In this document: positions 23,083 to 31,595 of the stretch, piece by piece
Position numbering within the stretch: position 1 is the first letter of the stretch
Layout: every line of letters starts with the position of its first letter
NCBI RefSeq assembly: GCF_001247745.1
Contig: NZ_LAIR01000002.1
Span: 2,852,001-2,916,000, forward strand
Origin: Luteipulveratus halotolerans
GTDB lineage: Bacteria > Actinomycetota > Actinomycetes > Actinomycetales > Dermatophilaceae
Direction of reading: 5' to 3'
Length of the DNA: 64,000 bases
Program-made: the position numbers and the translations under genes
The notes under the pieces: model-generated
Seen by the model: only the letters and a program-made list of their open reading frames with translations
Told to the model about the DNA's origin: nothing
Databases searched by the model: none

Positions 23083-23276
23083 GCGCGAGGTTTTCAGAGT
23101 TCTTGATGGGACTGCCCGACGGGCACATCACCGACCCCGCGATCTGGCACGGAATGAAGCCCTCGACCGCACGCAACGCACAAATCAAGGCAGCCGGCAA
23201 CGGCGTCGTCCCACAGCAGGCGTACGCCGCGTGCCTCGCGTTCGCCGGGGACTTCGCCACCGAGTACGCCGCCTAA
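23049..23276 (+). CDS. C5-cytosine methylase C-terminal fragment
   Basis: 75 residues from a GTG (start uncertain; an ATG lies at 23106). The block LSARFSEFLMGLPDGHITD, then ARNAQIKAAGNGVVPQQA matches the last part of phage Dcm-type methyltransferases (target-recognition end and motif X). The catalytic PCQ loop and SAM motifs are absent. Comparable short stand-alone fragments are known in actinophages. It may be a decayed enzyme or a co-opted subunit. Confidence 0.6.
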   Translation: MGQGCTCKHRLSARFSEFLMGLPDGHITDPAIWHGMKPSTARNAQIKAAGNGVVPQQAYAACLAFAGDFATEYAA

Positions 23277-23309
23277 ACCCCGCACCTACCCACGCAAGGA
23301 CACCCTCTG

Positions 23310-23717
23310 ATGCTCCCCGGATCCGACATCGGCACGTACATGCGCGCCGGCCTCTCGTACAAGCCTCTCCCCGACACCGCCGGGCACCTCGTGCACGGCG
23401 CCCGCGTCACGGTCGCCGAGCACGCGACGAGCACGGACGACGCCCGCCGGCTGCTCACCATGCTCGGGCTCATCGACGCACCCGAACGGCAACCCGCACC
23501 CGTCGACGTCGCGTACGTCGCCGCACCCGTGCAGCTCGACGACGAGCACCCCGACGTGCTCGCCGCGACCCGGCTGTCGCCGTTGCGCCGGCAGGTCGCC
23601 GCGCTCGACGCGCTCGGCATGTCGACCGCGAACAGTGCGCGCATCCTCGGCGTGCACCCCCGGTCGGTATCCCGCTCGCGCGCCGAGAACCGCCACAACG
23701 GGCGGGTCGCAGCATGA
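23310..23717 (+). CDS. HTH phage protein
   Basis: 135 residues. The C-terminal 45 residues form a helix-turn-helix (LDALGMSTANSARILGVHPRSV with a basic end SRSRAENRHNGR). The N-terminal part is unassigned. It precedes the RecE/RecT genes and may regulate them; the ATGA overlap links it to recE. Confidence 0.55.
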   Translation: MLPGSDIGTYMRAGLSYKPLPDTAGHLVHGARVTVAEHATSTDDARRLLTMLGLIDAPERQPAPVDVAYVAAPVQLDDEHPDVLAATRLSPLRRQVAALDALGMSTANSARILGVHPRSVSRSRAENRHNGRVAA

Positions 23718-24535
23718 ACGGGTACGACACCGACCCGCTCGTGCAGAACGACGAAGCCACCTACCACGCCGACCGCAGCAGCCTGTCGCAGTCCGGCGCG
23801 AAGCTGCTGCTCGACTGCCCGGCCCGGTTCCGGTACGACATGGCGCACCCCGTCACCAAAGCGGCGTACGACATCGGCCACGCCGTGCACGAGATGATCC
23901 TCGGCACCGGGCAAGGCGTGCACGTCGTCGACGCGGCCGACTGGCGCACCAACGCCGCGAAAGACGCAGCGAAGGCCGCACGCGAGGCCGGCCGGGTTCC
24001 TTTGCTGCGCAAGGACTTTCGCGAGGCCCGCCGCATGGCCTCCGCCGTGCGCAACCACGACATCGCCGGTCCGCTGCTCGCCCGCGAAGGCGTGTCCGAG
24101 CGGTCGATGTACGCCGAAGACCCGCAGACCGGCGTGATCTTGCGCGGCCGGTTCGACCGGCTCACCACGCACCCCGCCGACGGGCGCCCCGTGTTCGTCG
24201 ACGTGAAGACCACGCCGAAGGGAGGCAGCAACCCCGCGACGTTCGCGCGCAAGGTCGAAGAGTTCGGCTACTACGTGCAGGCCCCGTGGTACGTCGACCT
24301 CGCGAACGCCGCCGGCGTGATCGACGACCCCGACGCGCTGTTCGTGTTCGTCACCGTCGAGAAGGAACCGCCGTACCTCGTCGGCGTGCACACCCTCGCC
24401 GAGTCATGGATCGACGCCGGCCGCGAACGCGCCCGCCACGCGATCGACCTGTACGCCGACTGCCTCGCCCGCGATCACTGGCCCGCGTACGCCGACCGCA
24501 TCACCGAGCTGCACCGGCCCGGATGGGCCGCATGA
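23714..24535 (+). CDS. RecE-like exonuclease (PD-(D/E)XK)
   Basis: 273 residues. Phage Exo8/RecE-C family (DUF3799): LSQSGAKLLLDCPARFRY at the start, GHAVHEMILG, then the nuclease core LRGRFDRL ... VFVDVKTTPKGG (Asp...D-x-K) and GYYVQAPWYVDLA. It degrades one strand of double-stranded DNA ends to give substrate for the annealing protein encoded next, with which it overlaps. Confidence 0.82.
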   Translation: MNGYDTDPLVQNDEATYHADRSSLSQSGAKLLLDCPARFRYDMAHPVTKAAYDIGHAVHEMILGTGQGVHVVDAADWRTNAAKDAAKAAREAGRVPLLRKDFREARRMASAVRNHDIAGPLLAREGVSERSMYAEDPQTGVILRGRFDRLTTHPADGRPVFVDVKTTPKGGSNPATFARKVEEFGYYVQAPWYVDLANAAGVIDDPDALFVFVTVEKEPPYLVGVHTLAESWIDAGRERARHAIDLYADCLARDHWPAYADRITELHRPGWAA

Positions 24536-24570
24536 CCACCACCGACCAGAACGACCCGAAGGGACGCACC

Positions 24571-25494
24571 ATGACCAACACCGAGCTTGAGCAGCACCGC
24601 GCCGGCACCGACCTCACGATCGCAGAGGGACAGCACGCATTCACCGACCAGCAGCGCGCCGCGCTCGCGCACATCGGAGTCGCCGACGCGCCCGAGGGCG
24701 ACCTCGGTCTGTTCTTCCACGTCGCGAAGCGATCCGGTCTCGACCCGTTCGCCCGACAGATCTACATGATCGGCCGGCAGGAGTCGCAGCCGAACCCGAA
24801 CGGCGACGGGTGGGTCAAGGTCACGAAGTGGACGATCCAAACCGGCATCGACGGGTTCCGACTCATCGGCCGCCGCGCCGCCGCTCGAGCACGACAGACC
24901 GTGTCCGTCGAAGCGGTCGAGTGGGCCGGCGAGCAGCGCGGGTGGTCGCCCGTGTGGTCGAAGTCGTGGGGCAACCCCGTAGCGGCCCGCGTCACGATCC
25001 GCCGTGACGGCGACCCGTTCACCGCGACCGCACTGTTCGACGAGTACGCGCAGACGAAGCGCAACGGCGAGCTGACCCGCATGTGGGCGCAGCGGCCCGG
25101 CGGGCAGATCGCGAAGTGCGCCGAGGCTCTCGCGTGGCGTATGGCGTTCCCGCAGGATCTGTCGGGTATCTACACCGACGACGAGATGCAGCAGGCCGAC
25201 CGGCCCGCCGAGGCCGCCGCGACGGCGCCCGCGCGTGACCGACTCGCCACCCTCGCCGTACCGGCCGCCGAGCCCGACGTCGTCGACGCCGAGGTCGAGC
25301 CCGACGAGCCCAGCCTCGCCGAGCTGTTCGACCGCGTCGGCCTGCCCGACAATGCCGCACGCCTCGCGTTCTGCCGCGAGCTCACCGACCGGCCCGACAT
25401 CGCGACCGCGGCCGACCTCACCAACGACGAGATGCGCGCCGTCCGGGCCGCGCTCATCGAGCAGCACGACGAGCAGAACAAGGCGGCCGAGTGA
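24571..25494 (+). CDS. RecT-family single-strand annealing protein
   Basis: 307 residues from the ATG behind ribosome-binding site AAGGGA; an upstream ATG (24532) overlapping the recE stop would add 13 residues. The RecT/Bet core is clear: FFHVAKRSGLDPFARQIYMI, GIDGFRLIGRR, AQRPGGQIAKCAEALAWRMA, DLSGIYTDDEM. The C-terminal ~90 residues are an acidic, Ala/Pro-rich tail and a small helical domain. Works with the exonuclease in phage recombination and repair. Confidence 0.85.
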   Translation: MTNTELEQHRAGTDLTIAEGQHAFTDQQRAALAHIGVADAPEGDLGLFFHVAKRSGLDPFARQIYMIGRQESQPNPNGDGWVKVTKWTIQTGIDGFRLIGRRAAARARQTVSVEAVEWAGEQRGWSPVWSKSWGNPVAARVTIRRDGDPFTATALFDEYAQTKRNGELTRMWAQRPGGQIAKCAEALAWRMAFPQDLSGIYTDDEMQQADRPAEAAATAPARDRLATLAVPAAEPDVVDAEVEPDEPSLAELFDRVGLPDNAARLAFCRELTDRPDIATAADLTNDEMRAVRAALIEQHDEQNKAAE

Positions 25495-26516
25495 TGTCCG
25501 CGATCGTCCGCGGCAACGCCCACGCACTCCCCATCGCAGACGGCGCGGTCGACCTGATCGTCACGTCGCCGCCGTACTTCGGTCTCCGCTCGTACCAGGA
25601 CGGCGGCGAGCACTACGACGGGCAGCTCGGCGACGAGGCGACCCCGACCGAGTTCGTCGACGCGCTCATCGAGTGCACCCGCGAGATGGTCCGCGTGCTC
25701 AAGCCGTCCGGTTCCCTCTGGGTCAACCTCGGCGACAAGTACAGCGGCGCACAGCAGCAGAACAGCAGCCGACAGTCGACGATGTCCTCGTCGGACTACT
25801 GGCGACGCAGCAACCCGAAAGCGATCGGCATCCCGAATAAGTCCCTCATGGGCATCCCGTGGCGGTATGCCCTGCGGTGCATCGACGACCTCGGGCTGAT
25901 CTTGCGCGCTGAGGTGATCTGGTCGAAGCCGAACGGGCTCCCCGAGTCCGTCACCGACCGCGTACGCCGCTCGCACGAGCAGTGGTTCCACTTCACAGTT
26001 GAGCCGCGCTACTACGCCGACGTCGACCCGATTCGCGAGCCGCATAAGTCGGCCCGGACGCAGCCGCGCGACGGCGGGGCCCCGTCCCCGTGGGGTCGCG
26101 CCGGGAAGTTCGGCGACGTCACAGGCGAGCGGCACAACACCGGCAACGCGGCCGGCTCGCTACCGGGCTCGGTCTGGTCCATCGCCACCGAGCCGTTGCA
26201 CGTACCCGACCACCTCGGCGTCGACCACTTCGCGGCGTTCCCGACCGAGTGGCCGCGGCGCATCATCCGCGCCTGGTCGCCCGCCGGCGGCGTCGTGCTT
26301 GACCCGTTCGGCGGCACCGGCACGACCGCGCTCGTCGCAGACGCGCTCGGCCGACACGGCATCAGCGTCGACATGTCCGCCGACTACTGCCGCCTCGCGA
26401 CCTGGCGCACCACCGACCCGAAGCAACGCGCGAAAGCTGCAGGACACAAGCCACCTGCGGAACAGATCGAGGGGCAACGCGCGATGTTCGACCTCGACAT
26501 CGAGGTCGCGTCATGA
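25494..26516 (+). CDS. site-specific DNA methyltransferase (N6-A/N4-C)
   Basis: 340 residues. Beta-class order: catalytic motif IV LIVTSPPYFGL near residue 24, a target-recognition region in the middle, and the SAM-binding motif I VVLDPFGGTGTTALVAD near residue 267. Such phage enzymes modify DNA to escape host restriction; no partner nuclease is present, so it is a solitary methylase. It starts on the last base of the recT stop. Confidence 0.85.
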   Translation: MSAIVRGNAHALPIADGAVDLIVTSPPYFGLRSYQDGGEHYDGQLGDEATPTEFVDALIECTREMVRVLKPSGSLWVNLGDKYSGAQQQNSSRQSTMSSSDYWRRSNPKAIGIPNKSLMGIPWRYALRCIDDLGLILRAEVIWSKPNGLPESVTDRVRRSHEQWFHFTVEPRYYADVDPIREPHKSARTQPRDGGAPSPWGRAGKFGDVTGERHNTGNAAGSLPGSVWSIATEPLHVPDHLGVDHFAAFPTEWPRRIIRAWSPAGGVVLDPFGGTGTTALVADALGRHGISVDMSADYCRLATWRTTDPKQRAKAAGHKPPAEQIEGQRAMFDLDIEVAS

Positions 26517-26629
26517 CGCCGCACGACGTCGCCCGCCGGCTCATGCTGCCCGACGGCCGCGGATACAGCGAGTGTTACCGCGTTCCGGTCGCCGAATGGG
26601 ACGTGCTGACAGAGTTGTCGGTGTCCTGA
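26513..26629 (+). CDS. 38-residue hypothetical protein
   Basis: ATGA overlap with the methylase gene; MTPHDVARRLMLPDGRGYSE then a short acidic end. Kept because of the overlap and because it abuts the next gene by one base. Function unknown. Confidence 0.4.
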   Translation: MTPHDVARRLMLPDGRGYSECYRVPVAEWDVLTELSVS

Positions 26630-26630
26630 C

Positions 26631-26990
26631 GTGGCACGTATCCGCACGATCAAGCCGTCGATGTTCTCATCGCTGACGGTCTGCGCGTGGCCGATTGACG
26701 TCCGATGGACGTTCGCCGGGCTGTTCACCTACCTCGACGACGTCGGCCGCGGGCTCGACGAGACCCGGCTCATCAAGGCCGAGCTCTACCCGCTCGACGA
26801 CAAGATTACGCCGAAGAAGATCGACGAACACCTTTGCGCCATAACGGAATCCGGCCCGTTGTGCCGGTACGTCGTCGACGGCAAGCGCTACCTGCACATC
26901 GTGTCGTGGCGCGAGCACCAGCGTGTCAACCGCCCGACACCCTCACGCATCCCGCCGTGCACCATCCACGACAAGCCGGGTGAGGAATAG
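26631..26990 (+). CDS. phage replication protein, N-terminal wHTH domain
   Basis: 119 residues from GTG. MARIRTIKPSMFSSLTVCAW, GLFTYLDDVGRGLDETRLIKAELYPLD and CRYVVDGKRYLHIVSWREHQRVN are typical of the N-terminal winged-helix domain of replisome organiser/DnaD-like replication proteins of actinophages. Relatives often continue with a basic linker and a second domain; here a stop (TAG) ends the frame and a new frame starts immediately. The adjacent iterons support a replication role. Confidence 0.7.
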   Translation: MARIRTIKPSMFSSLTVCAWPIDVRWTFAGLFTYLDDVGRGLDETRLIKAELYPLDDKITPKKIDEHLCAITESGPLCRYVVDGKRYLHIVSWREHQRVNRPTPSRIPPCTIHDKPGEE

Positions 26991-27220
26991 TGACCGACTC
27001 ACTGAGCCCTCACTGCACCCTCACTGAGCGTGTTTGCAAAACCCTGTCAGGGAAGGGAAGGGAAGGGAATAAGGAAGGGAAGGGAACACGCGGCGCAGCT
27101 TTGCATCATGGCGTCACCTACGTAACGCGCGTGGCCCGGACCGCGCCCAGCGACCGCACCCGAGCCGACCACCGCCGCGACGTGATGATGCCGGCTGCGC
27201 CGCTAGGTGGCATCCGATGA
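26990..27220 (+). CDS. downstream frame of the replication gene
   Basis: 76 residues from a GTG that overlaps the previous stop. The start (SLSPHCTLTERVCKTLSGKGREGNKEGKG) looks like the linker found inside longer replication proteins, followed by an Arg/Ala-rich end. It may be a coupled second gene or the remains of a once continuous protein. Its DNA contains the iteron and GGGAA arrays, so it may be coding only by accident. Confidence 0.4.
   Translation: MTDSLSPHCTLTERVCKTLSGKGREGNKEGKGTRGAALHHGVTYVTRVARTAPSDRTRADHRRDVMMPAAPLGGIR
26998..27086 (+). other. candidate phage replication origin
   Basis: Three CTCACTG direct repeats start at 26998, 27009 and 27020, a period of exactly 11 bp (about one helical turn). 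They are followed at 27050-27086 by a purine-only run of seven GGGAA/GGAA units (one strand all G/A). Both are next to the replication-protein gene, as in iteron-type origins. No AT-rich unwinding element is obvious. Confidence 0.5.
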
Positions 27221-27597
27221 GACTCACACAGCAGCAGGGGAAACGCCTGTGCGAGCTCGTGCACCTGTTGCGCCGCGATTGGGACCTGCCAGGCATCGAG
27301 ACCGCGGTGCGTGAGGCGGCGAAGGACGCGACCGCCGTCGACGTGTGCGTCGCCGCGATCCGAGCAGCGGGCAACTCCGAGGCGAAGACACCCGGTCTCA
27401 TCCCTCGGCCGGGCGCGCACTGGTCGCAGACGCCGAAGGGCGAGCAGCGGCAGCACTCGACCTGCGCGCACGGCAACCGGCAACGGGTGTGCGACGAGTG
27501 CAACGCCGGCCTCACGACCGCGCCGCCCGACTGGCGCAACCGCACCGAGCCCGAACCCACCACCACCGACGAGAACGACGAGGACGAACAGCCATGA
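27217..27597 (+). CDS. hypothetical phage protein with C-terminal zinc site
   Basis: 126 residues. The helical N-terminus (LCELVHLLRRDWDLPGIETAVREAA) is followed by CAHGNRQRVCDEC, a possible zinc-binding knuckle, and an acidic tail. Such proteins often follow the replication gene in actinophages. Function unknown. Confidence 0.55.
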   Translation: MRLTQQQGKRLCELVHLLRRDWDLPGIETAVREAAKDATAVDVCVAAIRAAGNSEAKTPGLIPRPGAHWSQTPKGEQRQHSTCAHGNRQRVCDECNAGLTTAPPDWRNRTEPEPTTTDENDEDEQP

Positions 27598-28169
27598 CCA
27601 GCACCGAGACCCACACGGCCGCGACCGAGCTCGACCTCGACGCGATCCGCGCCCGCCACGCCGCGACCACCGAAGGCCCGTGGTTCTGGTGGGGCAACAC
27701 CGACAACCACTCCGCCGCGTTGTGCGGCCGGCAGCCTGGCGTCGGCGTCTGCGAGGTCGTCTCCACTGTGACCGTCGACCGATCGACGACCGGCCGCGAG
27801 GCCGACGTTAACCGCGAGTCGCTGCGCGAGTACACGACCATGACCGAGGACCAGATCGAGGACGAGATCCGCGCATGGGCAGCCGAATCGTGGGACCAGC
27901 CCCGCAGCGACGCGAGGCTCGCGCTCACCGACGAGAACCACATCAGGCGCAACGTCGAAGACGTCGCCGTCTACCAGGTCGCCCGCGCGCAAGGTCTGCC
28001 CGACGACACCCCACGCGACGACGAGCGCGTGTACCGCGCCGACATCTGCGACGTTCGCAACCCCAACGGCAAGTTTCTCGCCGCGTCATGGGCTGACGTG
28101 CGCGACCTGATCGCCGAGGTCGAGCGCCTGCGCGCCCGCGTCTCCGAGCTCGAAGGCGTGCAGCGATGA
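27594..28169 (+). CDS. Ead/Ea22-like phage protein
   Basis: 191 residues. The opening LDLDAIRARHAATTEGPWFWWGN is the recurring motif of Ead/Ea22-type early phage proteins; the end is a short coiled coil (RDLIAEVERLRARVSELEGV). Function unknown; early-region, non-essential in other phages. Confidence 0.55.
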   Translation: MTSTETHTAATELDLDAIRARHAATTEGPWFWWGNTDNHSAALCGRQPGVGVCEVVSTVTVDRSTTGREADVNRESLREYTTMTEDQIEDEIRAWAAESWDQPRSDARLALTDENHIRRNVEDVAVYQVARAQGLPDDTPRDDERVYRADICDVRNPNGKFLAASWADVRDLIAEVERLRARVSELEGVQR

Positions 28170-28621
28170 GCACGCCCGAGCAGAAGCGCAAGGCCCGACT
28201 CGTCAAGGCCGCGATCCCCACCGCGACCCAGCTCGTCACGCTCGTACGCGACGACACCGAGCCCGTGCACGAGATCCTCACCAGCGCGACCACCGAGCAG
28301 CTGTACGCGCTCGTCGTCGTGCTCGCCGCGATGGTTCCTGACGACCGGTCCGTCGCGGATCTGCTCGACTGGACACGGACCGACGTCGACCGTGCGTCGG
28401 ACCTACGCCGCACCGGGCAGCAAGCACGGTTCCGCAACATGCCGCGCATCGTGCACGCCAACGAAGACGACTGGACCGACGACGAGCTGCGCGCCGCACG
28501 GTCCGCGTGCGAGCGTGGCGACACGTCCGAATGGGCGACCGAAGGCCGCCGCGTCTATTACCGCGTTTCGCACCGCCGGCGCCGCGCCCGCGTCGCCCGA
28601 GCACTGCAGGCCGCGTCATGA
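28166..28621 (+). CDS. hypothetical helical phage protein
   Basis: 151 residues, ATGA overlap with both neighbours. The middle (LYALVVVLAAMVPDDRSVADLLDW) is the best conserved-looking helix; the C-terminus is basic (HRRRRARVARALQ). Possibly DNA binding; no family recognised. Confidence 0.55.
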   Translation: MSTPEQKRKARLVKAAIPTATQLVTLVRDDTEPVHEILTSATTEQLYALVVVLAAMVPDDRSVADLLDWTRTDVDRASDLRRTGQQARFRNMPRIVHANEDDWTDDELRAARSACERGDTSEWATEGRRVYYRVSHRRRRARVARALQAAS

Positions 28622-29097
28622 CCGGCAACCAGCTCGTGAGCCTGCACATCGCCGGCGACCCGATCCCGCAGGGGTCAAAGAAGATCGGCCGCCACGGCAG
28701 GCGGCCCGTGATCCTCGACGACAACGACGCGAAGCTCAAGCCGTGGCGTGCACGCGTCACGCTCGGCGCCCGGCAGGCGATGCTCGGCCGACCCCCGGTC
28801 GACGCACCGATCGAGCTGCGCATCGTGTTCATGATCGAGCGGCCCCGCGGGCACTACGGCACCGGCCGCAACGCCGGCACACTGCGCGCGTCCGCGCCCA
28901 TGCGGCCCGCAGTGAAGCCCGACGTCGACAAGCTCGAGCGCGCGATCTTGGACGCGCTCACGGGCGTGGTGTACGTCGACGACGGCCGCGTCGTCGACAC
29001 GCACGTGTCGAAGATCTACGCGCCCGAGCCGACCGGCGCCGGCGTACTCATCCGAGCGCACCTCGCGTCATGGGCACCGACCGCGTTCGTCGCATGA
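28618..29097 (+). CDS. RusA-family Holliday junction resolvase
   Basis: 159 residues, the full family length. Catalytic Asp residues are visible in VKPDVDKLERAILDALTG and VVYVDDGRVVD. RusA cuts four-way DNA junctions, here to resolve replication and RecET recombination intermediates before packaging. N-terminal IAGDPIPQGSKK is also typical. Confidence 0.85.
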   Translation: MTGNQLVSLHIAGDPIPQGSKKIGRHGRRPVILDDNDAKLKPWRARVTLGARQAMLGRPPVDAPIELRIVFMIERPRGHYGTGRNAGTLRASAPMRPAVKPDVDKLERAILDALTGVVYVDDGRVVDTHVSKIYAPEPTGAGVLIRAHLASWAPTAFVA

Positions 29098-29249
29098 GCA
29101 CCACCGAGCGGCCCCGCCGCCGCCACCACGCCGGCCGGCACATCGCGTTCTGCCGGTGCGGGTGCAAGGCCCGCGCCGGCGCCACCACACGACCCGCGCT
29201 CGACACCCGCGTCAACGCGTGGGACCACACCAGGAAGGCAGCCGCATGA
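29094..29249 (+). CDS. 51-residue Cys-containing small protein
   Basis: Basic small protein with IAFCRCGCKARAGATTRPAL, perhaps a zinc knuckle. Overlaps rusA and the next gene. Function unknown. Confidence 0.5.
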   Translation: MSTTERPRRRHHAGRHIAFCRCGCKARAGATTRPALDTRVNAWDHTRKAAA

Positions 29250-29647
29250 CCACCACCCCCGAGCCCCGCCACGACGCCACCGACGAGCGCACGACCTGCC
29301 GCGAGCACGGCGGCGCGTACGCCGAGTGCATCAGCAAGCACACGCTCGCGTACGACGCCACACCTGAGCCCGCGACGAGCTCGGCCTACGACGCGCTGCG
29401 CACGCCCGGCACCGAGCTCACGCTGCACTACGCCGACGGCAGCACCCGCACCGTGACCGTCGGCGAGGCGCGCGCGGCCCGCACCCCCGACCTCGACGCG
29501 CTCGTGGAGGCCGTAGCAGCAGCGTGGGCATCGGATGCAGACCCCGACCCCGATTCCTCGGTGATGTTCGCACGGATCGCCGTCGATGCGGTGCTGGGCG
29601 AGCTGCCCGACGTGGCCGCACTCACCGCCGAGGTGAACCGTGGCTAA
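29246..29647 (+). CDS. hypothetical phage protein
   Basis: 133 residues. Contains CREHGGAYAEC near the start, a short beta segment (ELTLHYADGSTRTVTVGEA) and a helical acidic C-terminus. No known family; overlaps the following HNH gene by 8 bases. Confidence 0.5.
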   Translation: MTTTPEPRHDATDERTTCREHGGAYAECISKHTLAYDATPEPATSSAYDALRTPGTELTLHYADGSTRTVTVGEARAARTPDLDALVEAVAAAWASDADPDPDSSVMFARIAVDAVLGELPDVAALTAEVNRG

Positions 29648-30032
29648 CCGCTACGCCCCGCCACAAGAGCGGTTCTGGGCGAAGGTCGCCAAGGGCGACG
29701 GGTGCTGGGAGTGGACCGGGGCAACGTGGGCGAACGGATACGGCCAGTTCAACAACCAGTCTCGGAGGTGTCTCGCGCACCGCGTGTCGTACGAACTGGC
29801 GAACGGGCCAATCGCAGACGGCATGACTGTCGATCATCTGTGCCGCAACAAGAGATGCGTGAGACCTGAGCACCTTGAGGCAGTCACGCGCGGCGACAAC
29901 GTTCGCCGATGGGCCGCGACGATCACGCACTGCCCTCAAGGCCATGAGTACAGCGCGGAGAACACGCGGGTCTGGAAGGGCAAGAGGAACTGCATCACAT
30001 GCCAACGAGAAGCCAAGAGAAGGGCCGCGTAA
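29640..30032 (+). CDS. HNH endonuclease (HNH_3 type)
   Basis: 130 residues from GTG. GCWEWTGATWANGYGQF then HRVSYELANGPIADGMTVDHLC and NKRCVRPEHLEAVTRGDNV are the HNH_3 core; a second Cys/His part (HCPQGHEYS ... NCITCQ) closes it. Free-standing HNH genes of this sort are mobile homing-type endonucleases in phages. Its codon use is a little more AT-rich than its neighbours. Confidence 0.8.
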   Translation: MANRYAPPQERFWAKVAKGDGCWEWTGATWANGYGQFNNQSRRCLAHRVSYELANGPIADGMTVDHLCRNKRCVRPEHLEAVTRGDNVRRWAATITHCPQGHEYSAENTRVWKGKRNCITCQREAKRRAA

Positions 30033-31330
30033 TGAGCGAGATCGAAGAACTTCGACACGAGGTCGAGCGGCTGCGGGAGCGACTGGCCGACCACGACAAG
30101 CGCCACAAGGCCGAATGGCACCCCCGCACGTACGAGGGAAAGTACGCGCCCATGTGGGCGACCCCAGCCTTCCAGCGCATCGCAGAAGAAGTCATCGAGG
30201 CCATCCTCCGCGACGTCTGGCAGGGCAAGAAGAACCACCTGCGAGAGCAGATGATGGACGTCGCGCGCAAGGCGACCACCTACGACCGTCTCGACTGGCA
30301 CTGGGACGTCATGAAGCGCGAGAACGATGCCCTCACCGCCGAGAACGAGCGGCTGCGGGACGGTGCAGCAACCCTCGCCGTCGAGTGGAACCGGGAACGG
30401 TCAGCCGAGTTCGCCGTCGCGGCATCGGACCTGACCGACCTCGTGAAGGACCCGAACCCACGCGAGTCGCTCGCTATGGCTGTCACGAGCCTGCGGGCTG
30501 ACCTGGCTGCTGAGCGTGCCCGCGCCGAGAAGGCCGAGGCCGAGGTCGATCGGCTGCGGGAGCAGACCTCTCGCCTCGCGCTCACTGAGGCCGCCTTGCT
30601 CGACGCGCGCGCCGACCTCTCCCGCGCCGCCGAGGACTTCACGAAGGCCAAGGCTGACCTGGCTGCTGAGCGCCAACGCTCCGAGCACGAGCGCGGCCTG
30701 CGCATCAGCAGCGAGACTGACAGGGAGCAGTCCGAGTCCGACGTGGCCGCACTCACCGCCTCTGTGGACTCACTCCAGGAGGCCATCCGAGCGAGCGCGC
30801 ACCAACTCGCGGACATGTCCAGGGAAGTGGTTGCTGAGCGTGCCGAGAACGAGCGACTGACCTGCCAGGTGTACGCGCTCACGACAACCCGCGACTACTG
30901 GCGCGACCGCGTCACGTCGGCCTCGGCTGACGTGGCCGCCGAGCGTGCCCGACGCACCGACGCGCTTGACACCCTAGCGATGCACCAGAGGGAGCAGTCG
31001 GGTATGTCCTACGGAGCGCCAGACCGGTGCCGCTGCGGAGCCGAGACTTACCCCGAGCGCGGGGATGAGGAGGTCACGATCCGTCGTGACCGGGCATTCG
31101 CGGCGCATCAGGCTGCCGCCCTGGCTGGCGGGGAGGCGAGCGCCGAACCGAACACCCACGATCGCGCACCTGGGCTCTACCCCGTCCTGCGCCCCAATGC
31201 AGCCGAGTGGCAGGTCTTGGAGTGGGACGGAGAGGACTGGCTCACGCAGGACGGACACACCGAGTTCCACGGCGCTCACGGCACGGTTGGCCCGCGCATC
31301 CCGTTCGGGTGTGGTCGCGATGAGCGCTGA
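30032..31330 (+). CDS. long coiled-coil phage protein
   Basis: 432 residues, starting where the HNH gene stops. An N-terminal ~110-residue part (EIEELRHEVERLRERLADHD ... RIAEEVIEAILRDVWQGKKN) is followed by ~230 residues of almost pure heptad coiled coil with repeated LAAER and DVAALT/DVAAER units, and a C-terminal ~100-residue part with a CRCGAETYP site and a beta-like end. No family recognised. The internal repeats suggest growth by unit duplication. Unusually large for this small-gene area. Confidence 0.6.
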   Translation: MSEIEELRHEVERLRERLADHDKRHKAEWHPRTYEGKYAPMWATPAFQRIAEEVIEAILRDVWQGKKNHLREQMMDVARKATTYDRLDWHWDVMKRENDALTAENERLRDGAATLAVEWNRERSAEFAVAASDLTDLVKDPNPRESLAMAVTSLRADLAAERARAEKAEAEVDRLREQTSRLALTEAALLDARADLSRAAEDFTKAKADLAAERQRSEHERGLRISSETDREQSESDVAALTASVDSLQEAIRASAHQLADMSREVVAERAENERLTCQVYALTTTRDYWRDRVTSASADVAAERARRTDALDTLAMHQREQSGMSYGAPDRCRCGAETYPERGDEEVTIRRDRAFAAHQAAALAGGEASAEPNTHDRAPGLYPVLRPNAAEWQVLEWDGEDWLTQDGHTEFHGAHGTVGPRIPFGCGRDER

Positions 31331-31595
31331 CACCCCCGAGCAGGTCCGCCAAGCCCGCATCACGCTCGCGATGGCGCTCATGCGCGGTCCCAGCAGCTAC
31401 CAGCGCCGCGAGTACGTGCGCCGCGTCGTGGTGTTCGAGGCCAAGGCATGGGAGGCGTACGAGCGCACGATCCGTGCCGACGCCTGGGGCGAGGGCTACG
31501 ACGCAGGGCATCAGGACGCCCGCGCTGTGCAGGCGACGTACCCCGATCCGACGCCCAACCCACACCGCACCACCAACACCACCCAGGAGGACTGA
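31320..31595 (+). CDS. hypothetical phage protein
   Basis: 91 residues (VRQARITLAMALMRGPSSYQ ... AWGEGYDAGHQDA). Its last codons (TTNTTQED) and stop lie in the left edge of the 300-bp duplicated unit. Function unknown. Confidence 0.5.
   Translation: MSADTPEQVRQARITLAMALMRGPSSYQRREYVRRVVVFEAKAWEAYERTIRADAWGEGYDAGHQDARAVQATYPDPTPNPHRTTNTTQED

Noticed and set aside
26990..27090. CRISPR or microsatellite at the GGGAA/CTCACTG repeats
   Set aside because: The units are too short and have no spacers; the 11-bp period next to a replication gene fits an origin better.
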